The notes below the pieces were generated by a model. That model saw only the letters and a program-made list of their open reading frames with translations. It did no database searches and was not told where the DNA came from. Positions 45,698 through 54,695 of a stretch of DNA of 64,000 nucleotides are shown here, piece by piece. This stretch comes from Spongiivirga sp046524175 (GTDB lineage Bacteria; Bacteroidota; Bacteroidia; Flavobacteriales; Flavobacteriaceae), in contig NZ_JBEFZF010000011.1 in NCBI RefSeq assembly GCF_046524175.1, forward strand, positions 1-64,000, given 5' to 3'. The position numbers and the translations under genes are program-made. How positions within the stretch are numbered: the stretch's first letter is position 1; each line of letters opens with the position of its first letter.

Positions 45698-47011
45698 ATG
45701 AAAATAGCAGTAATAGGAACAGGGTATGTAGGTTTAGTGACAGGAACATGTCTTGCTGAAACAGGTAATGAGGTCATTTGTGTTGACATCGATGAAAATA
45801 AAGTAAAAAAAATGCAAAAAGGGGAGGTTCCAATATATGAACCCCATTTAGATGTACTTTTTGAACGAAATATTAAAGCGGGAAGATTAAAGTTCACTAC
45901 TTCTTTAAAGGAAGGACTTGATCATGGAGAGATTGTGTTTTTGGCCCTTCCAACTCCAGAAGGTGAAGACGGCTCAGCTGACCTAAAATATGTGCTAGGG
46001 GTAGCGGATGATATAGGGAAAATGATTACCGATTATAAGGTTGTTGTTGATAAAAGTACTGTTCCAGTAGGTACTGCCGAAAAGGTTGAAGCTGCCATAA
46101 CAAAAAATACAAATGTTGAATTTGATGTGGTCTCAAATCCAGAGTTTCTAAGAGAGGGGTTTGCCGTAGATGACTTCCTGAAGCCAGAACGTATCGTCGT
46201 TGGATCAAGCTCGGAAAGGGCAATTGGACTTATGAAAAAGCTATATAAGCCATATGTTCGTTCAGGGAATCCAATAATTATTATGGATGAGAAGTCAGCT
46301 GAGTTGACCAAGTATGCAGCAAATTCTTTCTTAGCGACTAAGATTACTTTTATGAATGAAATTGCCAACTTCTGTGAAAAAGTTGGTGCAGATGTAGATA
46401 TGGTCCGAAGGGGTATGGGAACGGATTCTCGAATTGGGAAGCGGTTCTTATTTCCAGGTATCGGTTATGGAGGTTCCTGTTTTCCAAAAGATGTAAAAGC
46501 ATTGCATAAATCCGCTAAAGACAATGATTATGATTTTAAGATTCTCGATGCAGTTGTAAACGTAAATCAGACTCAGAAAACAGCATTATTTCCTAAAATG
46601 CTAGAACATTTTGACGGAGACTTAAAAGATAAAAATATAGCAATATGGGGATTGGCGTTTAAACCGGAAACAGATGATATTCGTGAGGCTCCTTCTTTAT
46701 ATATGATTGAAGAGTTGGTGAATGCTGGGGCTAAAGTTACTGCTTTTGATCCCGAAGCTATGGATAATGTTGAGCGCCTTTTGGGAGATAAAATAGCATT
46801 TGCCAAAAGTATGTATGAAGCCACGGAAGGAGCAGATGCACTATTAATTTGTACCGAATGGAGTATTTTTAGAACGCCTAGCTTTAAAAAGCTAAAAGAA
46901 AATTTAAATGATCCATTAATTTTTGACGGTAGAAACCTATATGACCTAGAAGATATATCAAAAGAAGATTTCACCTACTATTCGATAGGAAGAAAGGATA
47001 TAATAACATGA
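45698..47011 (+). CDS. ugd: UDP-glucose 6-dehydrogenase
   Basis: A 437-residue enzyme oxidising UDP-glucose to UDP-glucuronate with two NAD. N-terminal NAD site IAVIGTGYVGLVTGTCLAE, DKSTVPVGTAEKVE, NPEFLREGFAVDDFLKPERI, ELTKYAANSFLATKITFMNE (conserved Lys), and GIGYGGSCFPKDVKAL with the catalytic Cys. The C-terminal domain has WGLAFKPETDDIREAPS. Its product is the substrate of the next gene, which overlaps it by 4 bp. Confidence 0.96.
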   Translation: MKIAVIGTGYVGLVTGTCLAETGNEVICVDIDENKVKKMQKGEVPIYEPHLDVLFERNIKAGRLKFTTSLKEGLDHGEIVFLALPTPEGEDGSADLKYVLGVADDIGKMITDYKVVVDKSTVPVGTAEKVEAAITKNTNVEFDVVSNPEFLREGFAVDDFLKPERIVVGSSSERAIGLMKKLYKPYVRSGNPIIIMDEKSAELTKYAANSFLATKITFMNEIANFCEKVGADVDMVRRGMGTDSRIGKRFLFPGIGYGGSCFPKDVKALHKSAKDNDYDFKILDAVVNVNQTQKTALFPKMLEHFDGDLKDKNIAIWGLAFKPETDDIREAPSLYMIEELVNAGAKVTAFDPEAMDNVERLLGDKIAFAKSMYEATEGADALLICTEWSIFRTPSFKKLKENLNDPLIFDGRNLYDLEDISKEDFTYYSIGRKDIIT

Positions 47012-47991
47012 AGAAAGTACTAATTACAGGAGCAGCAGGCTTCTTAGGCTCGCACTTATGTGATCGCTTCATAAAAGAAGGCCATCAGGTAATAGGGATG
47101 GATAACTTAATTACTGGAGACCTTAAAAACCTAGAACATCTATTCAAGAATGAACATTTTGAGTTCTATCATCATGATGTATCTACTTTTGTACATGTCC
47201 CGGGAAGATTGGATTATATTTTACATTTTGCATCACCTGCAAGTCCGATAGATTATTTAAAAATACCTATTCAAACATTAAAAGTTGGATCCTTAGGGAC
47301 TCATAACTTACTAGGGTTGGCAAGAGCGAAGGGAGCACGGATATTAATTGCTTCTACTTCTGAAGTGTATGGTGATCCGTTGGTCCATCCACAGACAGAA
47401 GAATATTATGGAAATGTAAATACTATTGGCCCACGTGGGGTATATGACGAGGCTAAGCGGTTTCAAGAATCTATTACCATGGCTTATCATCGTTATCATG
47501 GATTAGAAACTCGTATTGTTCGTATTTTTAATACCTATGGACCAAGAATGAGACTGAATGATGGTCGAGTAATTCCTGCTTTTATGGGGCAGGCTTTACG
47601 TGGAGAAGATTTGACTATTTTTGGCGACGGATCTCAAACCAGATCCTTCTGTTATGTTGATGATCAGGTTGAAGGGATTTACCGATTACTGCTAAGTGAT
47701 TATGCGCTTCCTGTGAATATTGGAAATCCGCATGAAATTACAATTAAAGATTTTGCTCAGGAGATCATAAAACTTACAGGTACTGATCAAAAACTTACGT
47801 ATAAGGCGCTACCTCAAAATGACCCATTACAAAGGCAGCCAGATATTTCTAAAGCAAAGGAAATTCTTGGTTGGGAACCTAAGGTAGATCGCACAGAAGG
47901 GATGAAAAAAACCTTTGAGTATTTTAAAACGCTTACAGAGGAAGAACTTAATAAAAAGGAACATAAAGATTTCGAAAAATACAGCCGATAA
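47008..47991 (+). CDS. uxs: UDP-glucuronate decarboxylase (UDP-xylose synthase)
   Basis: A 327-residue short-chain dehydrogenase that oxidises, decarboxylates and reduces UDP-glucuronate to UDP-xylose. Motifs: ITGAAGFLGSHLCDRF, HHDVSTF, ILHFASPASPIDYLKIPIQT, STSEVYGDPLVHPQTE, YGNVNTIGPRGVYDEAKRF (Tyr-x-x-x-Lys), and RIFNTYGPRMRLNDGRVIP. These are highly diagnostic for UXS, in particular the SPASP loop and the R-x-x-Y-D-E-A-K-R segment. Coupled to ugd by an ATGA overlap, so UDP-xylose is a likely donor for a surface glycan here. Confidence 0.94.
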   Translation: MKKVLITGAAGFLGSHLCDRFIKEGHQVIGMDNLITGDLKNLEHLFKNEHFEFYHHDVSTFVHVPGRLDYILHFASPASPIDYLKIPIQTLKVGSLGTHNLLGLARAKGARILIASTSEVYGDPLVHPQTEEYYGNVNTIGPRGVYDEAKRFQESITMAYHRYHGLETRIVRIFNTYGPRMRLNDGRVIPAFMGQALRGEDLTIFGDGSQTRSFCYVDDQVEGIYRLLLSDYALPVNIGNPHEITIKDFAQEIIKLTGTDQKLTYKALPQNDPLQRQPDISKAKEILGWEPKVDRTEGMKKTFEYFKTLTEEELNKKEHKDFEKYSR

Positions 47992-48033
47992 TTGCTTTTT
48001 GATTAAAGAAATAGAAGTGTTATCAACCTCAAT

Positions 48034-49293
48034 ATGCCAGATTTAACCGACATATTCTATTTTGAAAAAAGTAATTGGATTCGTACCATTTTTTGGAATA
48101 GTTTGTATGTTGCGTTTTTGTTGCTTCCGCTCGGAATAAATTTACCCACACCATTTTTTGTGGGTGCAATTGCTCTTGGTGTGGTTAATATTTTTCAATC
48201 GAAAACTGATTTCGTTTCCGATAATAAGGCACTTTTACTGCTGCCGTTATATTTTGTGCTTGGCGCCTTAAGTTTATTTTATACTCATGATCTTTCTGCA
48301 GGCATAGAGTTATTAATTCGTTCGTTGTCACTGCTCTTTTTCCCGATAATTTTTCTTTTTGTGAAAGAAGATGCTTCTACTGTAAAAAAACTGTTTGATT
48401 TTTTATTGGTAGGCCTCATACTCTCATTTTTTGTAAATGTTGGAATTGCGCTACAAGACTCATTGGCAGATATTGACAAGGTAGACTATAATAGTGTTTA
48501 CGGGTTTTTCGATAGCATAGCGTATGGATTTGATAACTTCATAGGAGGTCAGTTTTCTAGTTTGGTCAATCCCAGCTATTTATCACTCTATATATTGCTG
48601 GTACTAAGTTATTATCTGAAAAAGAAGATGAAATCGGTATTGCAATTGGTTGTACTCTTAATTCTCTTTCTTTACATATTTCTGTTGGCGTCAAAGGCAG
48701 CATATTTAGTATTATTTATTATGACGCTGTTGTTTGTCATCAAAATCCGAGACAAGAACCAACAATATATGGCATTGGTCATTTTACTATTAGGCTTAAT
48801 TGTTTTTCTAAATAACCCAAGAATATTTGACTTTTATCAACGGATAAAGGATTATGATCGCACAGAACAATACAATGAACTAGCATCAGAAAAGTCTCGG
48901 CTTCAATCTTGGGATGCCAGTGTACAACTAATCAAAGAACAACCTATTTTCGGTTATGGTTTAGGGGATGCAAATCAGGTTTTAATCGATAAATATGAGG
49001 AGTTGGAATATAATAGAAATAAGGAAGAGAAATACAATGCGCATAACCAATTTTTGCAAACGATGCTTCAAACTGGAATACTAGGATTGGGAGTATTAAT
49101 TACAATTTTTATTGTCCTAGGAAAGCGTTTAAGACGAAGTAAAAATGAGTTTGCAGTATTTCTTATTCTATTCGTATCCTTATTCTTTGAGTCAATGTTG
49201 GTGCGTTTTAACGGTATTGTGTTCTTATCTATTATCATTCCCTTACTACTAAAAAAGCGCAGTATTTTAAGTAGTAGAATCATCAGAAACTAG
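48034..49293 (+). CDS. O-antigen ligase family protein 2
   Basis: A 419-residue membrane protein with about 11 hydrophobic segments and a periplasmic loop with SRLQSWDASVQLIKEQPIFG, GYGLGDANQVLIDKYEEL and YNAHNQFLQTMLQTGILG. It is the paralogue of the protein at 38820 and has the same Wzy_C/WaaL pattern. Having two such proteins plus a distinct polymerase suggests that one joins chains to lipid A and the other acts on a second glycan, or that one is a polymerase. Start ATG 48034, 42 bp after the uxs stop. Confidence 0.75.
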   Translation: MPDLTDIFYFEKSNWIRTIFWNSLYVAFLLLPLGINLPTPFFVGAIALGVVNIFQSKTDFVSDNKALLLLPLYFVLGALSLFYTHDLSAGIELLIRSLSLLFFPIIFLFVKEDASTVKKLFDFLLVGLILSFFVNVGIALQDSLADIDKVDYNSVYGFFDSIAYGFDNFIGGQFSSLVNPSYLSLYILLVLSYYLKKKMKSVLQLVVLLILFLYIFLLASKAAYLVLFIMTLLFVIKIRDKNQQYMALVILLLGLIVFLNNPRIFDFYQRIKDYDRTEQYNELASEKSRLQSWDASVQLIKEQPIFGYGLGDANQVLIDKYEELEYNRNKEEKYNAHNQFLQTMLQTGILGLGVLITIFIVLGKRLRRSKNEFAVFLILFVSLFFESMLVRFNGIVFLSIIIPLLLKKRSILSSRIIRN

Positions 49294-49397
49294 TATTGGT
49301 ATGGTTGTTCTTTTTGTGAGAAATAAAGCTTTCTTATCAATAGGAGCGACTAGGCGATAAACGGTCTTACATAAAATACCATGCGGTTATTTTTAAT

Positions 49398-49428
49398 TTG
49401 AACATCGCTATAACAAAGCTTATTTTTG
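49398..49428 (+). promoter_or_regulatory. Promoter of purD
   Basis: TTG at 49398-49400, exactly 20 nt, then TATTTTTG at 49421-49428. This is a textbook Bacteroidota promoter. The purD ATG lies 18 bp downstream. No PurR-type or purine riboswitch structure was noticed. Confidence 0.75.
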
Positions 49429-49446
49429 CCACTCAAATTCAATAAA

Positions 49447-50718
49447 ATGAATATTCTTATTTTAGGCTCTGGTGGCAGAGAGCATACCTTCGCTTATAAA
49501 ATTGCGCAAAGCGCAAAATGTAATCACCTTTATGTAGCTCCAGGTAATGCTGGTACCAGAGATATTGCTACAAACGTTGCAATTTCACCAACTGATTTTG
49601 ATGCCGTAAAAAAATTGGTACTTAGCCAAGATATTTCAATGGTTGTAGTCGGACCTGAAGATCCATTAGTACAGGGTATTCATGACTTTTTTCGTACAGA
49701 TGTTGAGCTAAAAGATGTCTCTGTAATAGGACCTGAAAAACTGGGAGCAACTTTAGAAGGTAGTAAAGAGTTTGCCAAGGAATTTATGGTAAAACATGGT
49801 ATTCCCACTGCAGGGTACCAAAGTTTCACCTTAGAAACAGTTGATAAAGGCTGCCAATTTCTGGAAACTTTAAAAGCGCCCTATGTATTAAAAGCAGATG
49901 GACTAGCTGCTGGAAAAGGGGTTTTAATTATTAGCGATTTAGAAGAAGCTAAAAAAGAATTTAGATCAATGTTAATTGATCAAAAATTTGGTATTGCAAG
50001 CACTACTGTAGTCGTAGAAGAATTTTTAGCAGGAATAGAACTATCAGTTTTCGTATTAACTGATGGAAAGAGCTATTTAACATTACCTACTGCTAAAGAT
50101 TATAAACGTATTGGTGAAGGAGACATAGGTTTGAATACCGGAGGTATGGGGGCGATCTCTCCAGTACCTTTTGCGGATGCTTCTTTTATGGAGAAAATAG
50201 AAGAACAGGTTATTAAACCAACTGTAAACGGACTTCAAAAAGATCATATTCCTTATAAAGGGTTCATCTTTATTGGTTTAATAAAGGTGGGGAATGATCC
50301 TTTTGTCATTGAATACAATGTGCGTATGGGTGATCCTGAAACCGAGGTAGTTTTACCCCGAGTAAAGAATGATCTTGTATCACTTTTTGAAGCGGTATCT
50401 CAAGAGAGATTGAATGAGGTGACTCTTGATATCGATGACCGATCAGCTGCTACGATTATGGCAGTTTCAGGTGGTTATCCTGAAGCATATGAAAAAGGAA
50501 AGGAAATAGTAGGAATTGATACTATTGAAGACTCATTAGTATTTCAAGCTGGTACTGCACTTAGAGATGGTAAAGTTGTTACCAATGGTGGGCGTGTTAT
50601 TGCGGTAACATCATTCGGAGATGATTTTAAACAAGCTATAAAAAAATCTTATCAAAATCTAGAAAAACTATCATTTGATAAGATGTATTATCGTAAAGAT
50701 ATTGGCTTCGATCTATAA
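49447..50718 (+). CDS. purD: Phosphoribosylamine-glycine ligase
   Basis: A 423-residue ATP-grasp enzyme that joins glycine to phosphoribosylamine in purine synthesis. N-terminus MNILILGSGGREHTFAYKIA, then APGNAGTRDIA, VVVGPEDPLVQGI, the ATP-grasp part APYVLKADGLAAGKGVLI, EEFLAGIELSVFVLTDGK, DIGLNTGGMGAISPVP, and FVIEYNVRMGDPETEVVLP. The start is the ATG at 49447, placed 18 bp after a strong promoter; an upstream in-frame codon overlaps that promoter. It meets the DUF6341 gene tail to tail with a 6-bp overlap. Confidence 0.96.
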   Translation: MNILILGSGGREHTFAYKIAQSAKCNHLYVAPGNAGTRDIATNVAISPTDFDAVKKLVLSQDISMVVVGPEDPLVQGIHDFFRTDVELKDVSVIGPEKLGATLEGSKEFAKEFMVKHGIPTAGYQSFTLETVDKGCQFLETLKAPYVLKADGLAAGKGVLIISDLEEAKKEFRSMLIDQKFGIASTTVVVEEFLAGIELSVFVLTDGKSYLTLPTAKDYKRIGEGDIGLNTGGMGAISPVPFADASFMEKIEEQVIKPTVNGLQKDHIPYKGFIFIGLIKVGNDPFVIEYNVRMGDPETEVVLPRVKNDLVSLFEAVSQERLNEVTLDIDDRSAATIMAVSGGYPEAYEKGKEIVGIDTIEDSLVFQAGTALRDGKVVTNGGRVIAVTSFGDDFKQAIKKSYQNLEKLSFDKMYYRKDIGFDL

Positions 50719-50940
50719 GAAAGAATGCGCTGAAATTGACTTGTCTTCTTCGTTATTGTCGTTGAATATTTGCAACTGCTTCATCCAGTAACCAAAGGCA
50801 ACAAAGCCGATGATAATAAACAACCAGCTAAATACATTAGCAGTCCACCAATTTTCTAACTCCATCGCTCTTAGCGCATCATATGGTGCGAAGCCATAAT
50901 TCACAAAAAAGTCTGCTATTCCGTAAAAAAAATCTTTCAT
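50713..50940 (-). CDS. DUF6341 family small membrane protein
   Basis: A 75-residue protein with one membrane helix (VFSWLFIIIGFVAFGYWM) and an acidic tail (NDNNEEDKS). It matches the flavobacterial family DUF6341, which is usually found next to a DUF6427 gene and upp, as here. Function unknown. The last 6 bp overlap the end of purD on the other strand. It has its own promoter, which lies partly inside the divergent DUF6427 gene. Confidence 0.8.
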   Translation of the reverse strand: MKDFFYGIADFFVNYGFAPYDALRAMELENWWTANVFSWLFIIIGFVAFGYWMKQLQIFNDNNEEDKSISAHSFL

Positions 50941-50976
50941 CTTTTTAAAATTAGGGTTTTACCTATTTTTACAGGG

Positions 50977-51006
50977 CAAAAGTACAAAAACCCATGTTGA
51001 TATCAA
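50977..51006 (-). promoter_or_regulatory. Promoter of the DUF6341 gene
   Basis: Minus strand: TTG at 51006-51004, 19 nt, TACTTTTG at 50984-50977. The ATG at 50940 lies 36 bp downstream. The -33 element lies within the first codons of the divergent DUF6427 gene. Confidence 0.55.
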
Positions 51007-51923
51007 GCATTTTTAGCAAATCGAAACCCATTAATTTTGTATTGGTTTTGGTGATTATCGGGCTAAGTTACCTTTCATATAATATATTCTCCTTGAATGC
51101 CTTGATTACCGCTCCCGTTATTATTCAATGGGGAGTGGGACTTTTCGCCCTCTTATTTGCTGTTTTTTTAATTGATTTTATCTCGAAGCGCAATTCGCTA
51201 ACACAACAAAATTCATATGTAATTCTGTTGTTTTTACTTTTTATGGTGCTGTTTCCTTCCATCTTTTTAGACTGGCGAGTAATTGTGTCAAATATGCTGA
51301 TCATTTTGGCAATACGCCGCACCATTAGTATTCGATCATTGATTGATGTAAAACGAAAACTGTTTGATGCAACGTTCTGGATCGTGTTGGCAACCATAAT
51401 TTACTTTTGGAGTATCTTATTTTTATTACTCATTTTCATTACCATTTTGCTATATGTTTCTGAAGATTATAAAAACTGGCTGGTACCACCGATAACGATA
51501 TTGCTTACCGCCTTTTTCATTTTTGCAATATTATTTTTAACTGATAATCTAGAAATGATGAATAGCCTTTTTGGGAATCGAAAGAATTTCGATTTCTCAC
51601 CTTATTTATCCCAAAAAAGTATAACGATTGGCCTCGGATTTTTAGTATTGCTTTTTGCAGCCTCATTATTGGTTTATTTGAAAGAGCAACGAAAAAAAAC
51701 ATACCAAATACAAAACTCTATTTTCTTGATTCTGGTATCATTAACCATTGCGATCATGATCGCATTGGTCGCCCCTGATAAAAATGGGTCAGAGCTTATT
51801 TTTATCATATTTCCGCTTGCTGTTTTTGTAACGAACTACCTAGAAAATCTAAAACGTGTTTGGCTTCAAGAAGGAATATTGTGGATAACACTTTTACTCC
51901 CAATTATACTATTAGTGCTGTAA
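50994..51923 (+). CDS. DUF6427 family membrane protein
   Basis: A 309-residue protein that is mostly hydrophobic, with about nine membrane segments and no recognised active site. It matches the flavobacterial family DUF6427. Conserved-looking short loops include RRTISIRSLIDVKRKLFDA and LYVSEDYKNWLVPP. Function unknown. Its 3' end overlaps the end of upp by 12 bp tail to tail, and it starts 53 bp from the divergent DUF6341 gene. The gene set DUF6341-DUF6427-upp recurs in the group, which suggests, without proof, a link to uracil use or the membrane. Confidence 0.82.
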   Translation: MLISSIFSKSKPINFVLVLVIIGLSYLSYNIFSLNALITAPVIIQWGVGLFALLFAVFLIDFISKRNSLTQQNSYVILLFLLFMVLFPSIFLDWRVIVSNMLIILAIRRTISIRSLIDVKRKLFDATFWIVLATIIYFWSILFLLLIFITILLYVSEDYKNWLVPPITILLTAFFIFAILFLTDNLEMMNSLFGNRKNFDFSPYLSQKSITIGLGFLVLLFAASLLVYLKEQRKKTYQIQNSIFLILVSLTIAIMIALVAPDKNGSELIFIIFPLAVFVTNYLENLKRVWLQEGILWITLLLPIILLVL

Positions 51924-52571
51924 TTTTGTACCAAAAGAAAGATCGCCAGCATCTCCTAATCCGGGGATAATGTAGCCGTAATCATTGAGCTTTTCGTCAA
52001 TAGCACCAACCCACAAATGTGTATTATCATCAAAATGATTGCTAATATATTCAATACCTTCAGGGGCAGCGACAACAGCCGCTAAGTGCATAGCGTCAGG
52101 CTTCCCCATCTTAAATAAAGCTTTATAAACATTGACCATCGACTTGCCACTCGCCAGCATCGGGTCTGCCAGAATAAGAACTTTGTTTTTTAAAGATGGT
52201 GAAGCTAAGTACTCTACAATAATTTCAAATTTTGAAGGGTCTTTCCCATGATGTCGGTATGCCGAAATAAATGCATTTTCAGCTTTATCAAAGTAGTTTA
52301 ATATGCCTTGATGCATTGGTAAGCCCGCCCGTAACACATTAGCAATTACAATATTGTCATTGGGCAACATACTGTTAGATATGCCAAGTGGAGTGGTTGT
52401 TGGTTTGTTTGAATATGAAATAGTCTTACTTATTTCGTAAGCTATGATTTCACCCATGCGTTCAATATTTCTTCTAAAACGCATTCTATCTTTTTGAATA
52501 GATATGTCTCTCAATTCTGATAAAAAGGTATTTAGTACAGATGGTGTTTCTGATAAATTATGAACGATCAT
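51912..52571 (-). CDS. upp: Uracil phosphoribosyltransferase
   Basis: A 219-residue enzyme converting uracil and PRPP to UMP (pyrimidine salvage). The PRPP site is VLILADPMLASGKSMVNV, with the flexible loop RAGLPMHQG and the uracil site GYIIPGLGDAGDLSFG near the C-terminus. Length is near the family norm (about 210). It is convergent with the DUF6427 gene. The promoter for its divergent neighbour, DUF4254, is in the 79-bp gap upstream. Confidence 0.95.
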   Translation of the reverse strand: MIVHNLSETPSVLNTFLSELRDISIQKDRMRFRRNIERMGEIIAYEISKTISYSNKPTTTPLGISNSMLPNDNIVIANVLRAGLPMHQGILNYFDKAENAFISAYRHHGKDPSKFEIIVEYLASPSLKNKVLILADPMLASGKSMVNVYKALFKMGKPDAMHLAAVVAAPEGIEYISNHFDDNTHLWVGAIDEKLNDYGYIIPGLGDAGDLSFGTKLQH

Positions 52572-52622
52572 AGTGGTTGTTTAAGTTGGTACAAGACCCG
52601 CTTAAAATTACAGAATTAAAAG

Positions 52623-52630
52623 TATCTTTG
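52623..52630 (+). promoter_or_regulatory. -7 box before the DUF4254 gene
   Basis: TATCTTTG matches TAnnTTTG and ends 20 bp before the ATG at 52651. A TTG with correct spacing was not found. Confidence 0.5.
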
Positions 52631-52650
52631 ACGCAAGAAAAGACCATATT

Positions 52651-53253
52651 ATGTTTACTGAACTTGCTAATAATACCTTTGTACAAGTAATTGATAAATA
52701 CCATGAAATTGATTCGGTTGATCAGCCGTTTGAAAACCCATTTTCTGCGGATACTATAGAACATCTGTTATACAGAAAATGTTGGATCGATACCGTACAA
52801 TGGCACTATGAAGATATTATTCGGGATCCTGATATCGACCCGGTCGGAGCTTTGAAATTAAAACGTCAAATCGATGCTTCTAACCAAGATCGTACCGATA
52901 TGGTTGAATATATTGATAGCTACTTTTTAGAGAAGTATAAAAATGTGACTGCTAAAAGCAATGCAACGATCAATTCTGAAAGTCCGGCATGGGCAATAGA
53001 CCGTTTATCAATTTTAGCATTAAAGATTTATCATATGCAAGAAGAGGTAAACAGAACTGATGCTACACCAGAACATAAGGCAGCATGTAAGAATAAATTA
53101 GATGTGTTGTTAGAGCAACGAGTTGACCTTTCAACTGCCATCGATCAATTATTAGCAGATATTGAAGTAGGAAATAAATACATGAAAGTCTACAAACAGA
53201 TGAAAATGTATAATGACGATGAGCTGAATCCGGTGCTTAGAGGGCAAAAATAA
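52651..53253 (+). CDS. DUF4254 domain-containing protein
   Basis: A 200-residue soluble, helix-rich protein of family DUF4254, common in Bacteroidota. Recognisable segments are PFSADTIEHLLYRKCWIDTVQWHYED (read here in parts), IDASNQDRTDMVEYID, and SESPAWAIDRLSILALKIYH. Function unknown. In many relatives it lies next to a family 9 glycosyltransferase gene, as here (53498), although a 244-bp gap with a repeated element separates them. The ATG at 52651 sits 20 bp after a promoter box. Confidence 0.87.
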   Translation: MFTELANNTFVQVIDKYHEIDSVDQPFENPFSADTIEHLLYRKCWIDTVQWHYEDIIRDPDIDPVGALKLKRQIDASNQDRTDMVEYIDSYFLEKYKNVTAKSNATINSESPAWAIDRLSILALKIYHMQEEVNRTDATPEHKAACKNKLDVLLEQRVDLSTAIDQLLADIEVGNKYMKVYKQMKMYNDDELNPVLRGQK

Positions 53254-53283
53254 TTTTTAACTCTTTTTCTGTGGTCATAGAAT

Positions 53284-53425
53284 TTGTTTTCCGTTAAAAA
53301 ATCTTGAAACCTTGGAAAGATTTTAGGAAAATCAATTCGGTTTTCAGCATTGCTGAAAAATGCCTAGGAAAAAGCGCCTTTTCTTTTGGTTCGTTTTCTT
53401 TGGGCGAGCAAAGAAAATGAATAAA
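53284..53425. repeat. Dispersed intergenic element, copy B
   Basis: About 142 bp, homologous to 20601-20742. It has a perfect 9-bp hairpin TTTTCTTTG / CAAAGAAAA with loop GGCGAG and a second hairpin TTTTCAGC / GCTGAAAA. In copy A the second hairpin is TTTTTTGC/GCAAAAAA, so paired bases change together. Between DUF4254 and the GT9 gene; no coding potential seen. Confidence 0.7.
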
Positions 53426-53497
53426 GTTATCAATTATTAAAGTGACTTTCCAGTCAGCAAACTTAAGTAATCAAGAACTACAAGAAAAGGTTGATAA

Positions 53498-54547
53498 ATG
53501 AAACTATCAGTTGTAAAACCACCCAAAAACATCCTTGTTATTCGCCTGTCAGCTATGGGCGATGTCGCGATGACTGTTCCTGTTATTCGATCTGTTGTTC
53601 AGCAAAATCCGGAGGTACACATTACGGTATTGTCAAGAGCTTTTTTTAAACCTTTTTTTAATGATATTCCTAATGTTTTATTTGTTGAAGCTGATGTAAA
53701 AGGAAGGCATAAAGGTTTTCTTGGCTTATTCAAACTGTCAAAGGAGTTACGACTACTTCGTTTTGATGCTGTGGCTGACCTTCACAATGTGTTACGGTCT
53801 AATATTTTAAAATTCTTCTTTAAAATATACCTTACCAAGGTAATTCAAATAGATAAAGGTAGAGCAGCAAAAAAAGCACTAACTAGCGGTAATATATCAT
53901 CATTTAAACAACTAAAAACGACTCATGAGCGTTATGCGGATGTGTTTAGGAAACTTGGTCTTCAAGTAGATCTTTCAAAGCATAAGTTTCCAGTTAAAAT
54001 GGAATTGAACCCGACTATTCAAAATTTGGTTGGTCATGATGGTAAGCAATGGATCGGGATTGCACCTTTTGCACAATACCAATCGAAATCATATCCGTTA
54101 GCACAACTGATGAAAGTAATTGAATCACTTTCTGAAACCAGTAAGTACAAGTTGTTGTTATTTGGTGGAGGAAAAAAAGAAGGAGACTTGCTAAATAATA
54201 TGGCCAGTAAATATGAACACACAATTAACATAGTTGGCAAACTAAGTTTTCAAGAAGAACTACGGCTTATTTCAAATCTTGATTTAATGCTTTCTATGGA
54301 CTCCGGTAACGGACACTTAGCAGCCATGTATGGAGTCCCCACAGTTACACTTTGGGGTGTTACGCATCCGTTTGCGGGTTTTGCTCCTTTTGGACAAGCT
54401 GATAATTGCATATTGGCTGATAGAACAAAATATCCGCTAATCCCGACCTCTGTTTACGGCAATAAATTTCCTGCTGAGTATAAAAACACAATTGCTAGTA
54501 TTGAACCTTCAGAAGTGGTTAAGAAGATTGTAAGCTTATTAGCTTAA
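53498..54547 (+). CDS. Glycosyltransferase family 9 (heptosyltransferase-like)
   Basis: A 349-residue GT-B transferase of the LPS heptosyltransferase family. N-terminus ILVIRLSAMGDVAMTVPVIR is the classical signature, followed by VADLHNVLRSNILKFF, IGIAPFAQYQSKSYPLAQLM, KLLLFGGGKKEGDLLN and the donor-binding MDSGNGHLAAMYGVPTVTLWG. It probably adds a core sugar to lipid A on the cytoplasmic face. The sugar cannot be named. Same strand and near DUF4254, often its neighbour. Confidence 0.9.
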   Translation: MKLSVVKPPKNILVIRLSAMGDVAMTVPVIRSVVQQNPEVHITVLSRAFFKPFFNDIPNVLFVEADVKGRHKGFLGLFKLSKELRLLRFDAVADLHNVLRSNILKFFFKIYLTKVIQIDKGRAAKKALTSGNISSFKQLKTTHERYADVFRKLGLQVDLSKHKFPVKMELNPTIQNLVGHDGKQWIGIAPFAQYQSKSYPLAQLMKVIESLSETSKYKLLLFGGGKKEGDLLNNMASKYEHTINIVGKLSFQEELRLISNLDLMLSMDSGNGHLAAMYGVPTVTLWGVTHPFAGFAPFGQADNCILADRTKYPLIPTSVYGNKFPAEYKNTIASIEPSEVVKKIVSLLA

Positions 54548-54647
54548 AAAGCTAATTTTCAAACCTCAAATTCCAAAATTGCTTCGGTGCTTATTTTTGC
54601 AGTTTGTGGTTAAGTATTGATCTTTTTCGTCTGAGTACTCAAATCTC

Positions 54648-54693
54648 ATATCTAAAAGCGAAGCGATCTAATATCTAAGAGCGAAGCGGTCTA
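54648..54693. repeat. 23-bp tandem direct repeat (two units)
   Basis: Units ATATCTAAAAGCGAAGCG+ATCTA and ATATCTAAGAGCGAAGCG+GTCTA sit end to end and differ at two positions. They lie between the GT9 and reductase genes, ending 2 bp before the reductase stop codon on the minus strand. Confidence 0.7.
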
Positions 54694-54695
54694 CA

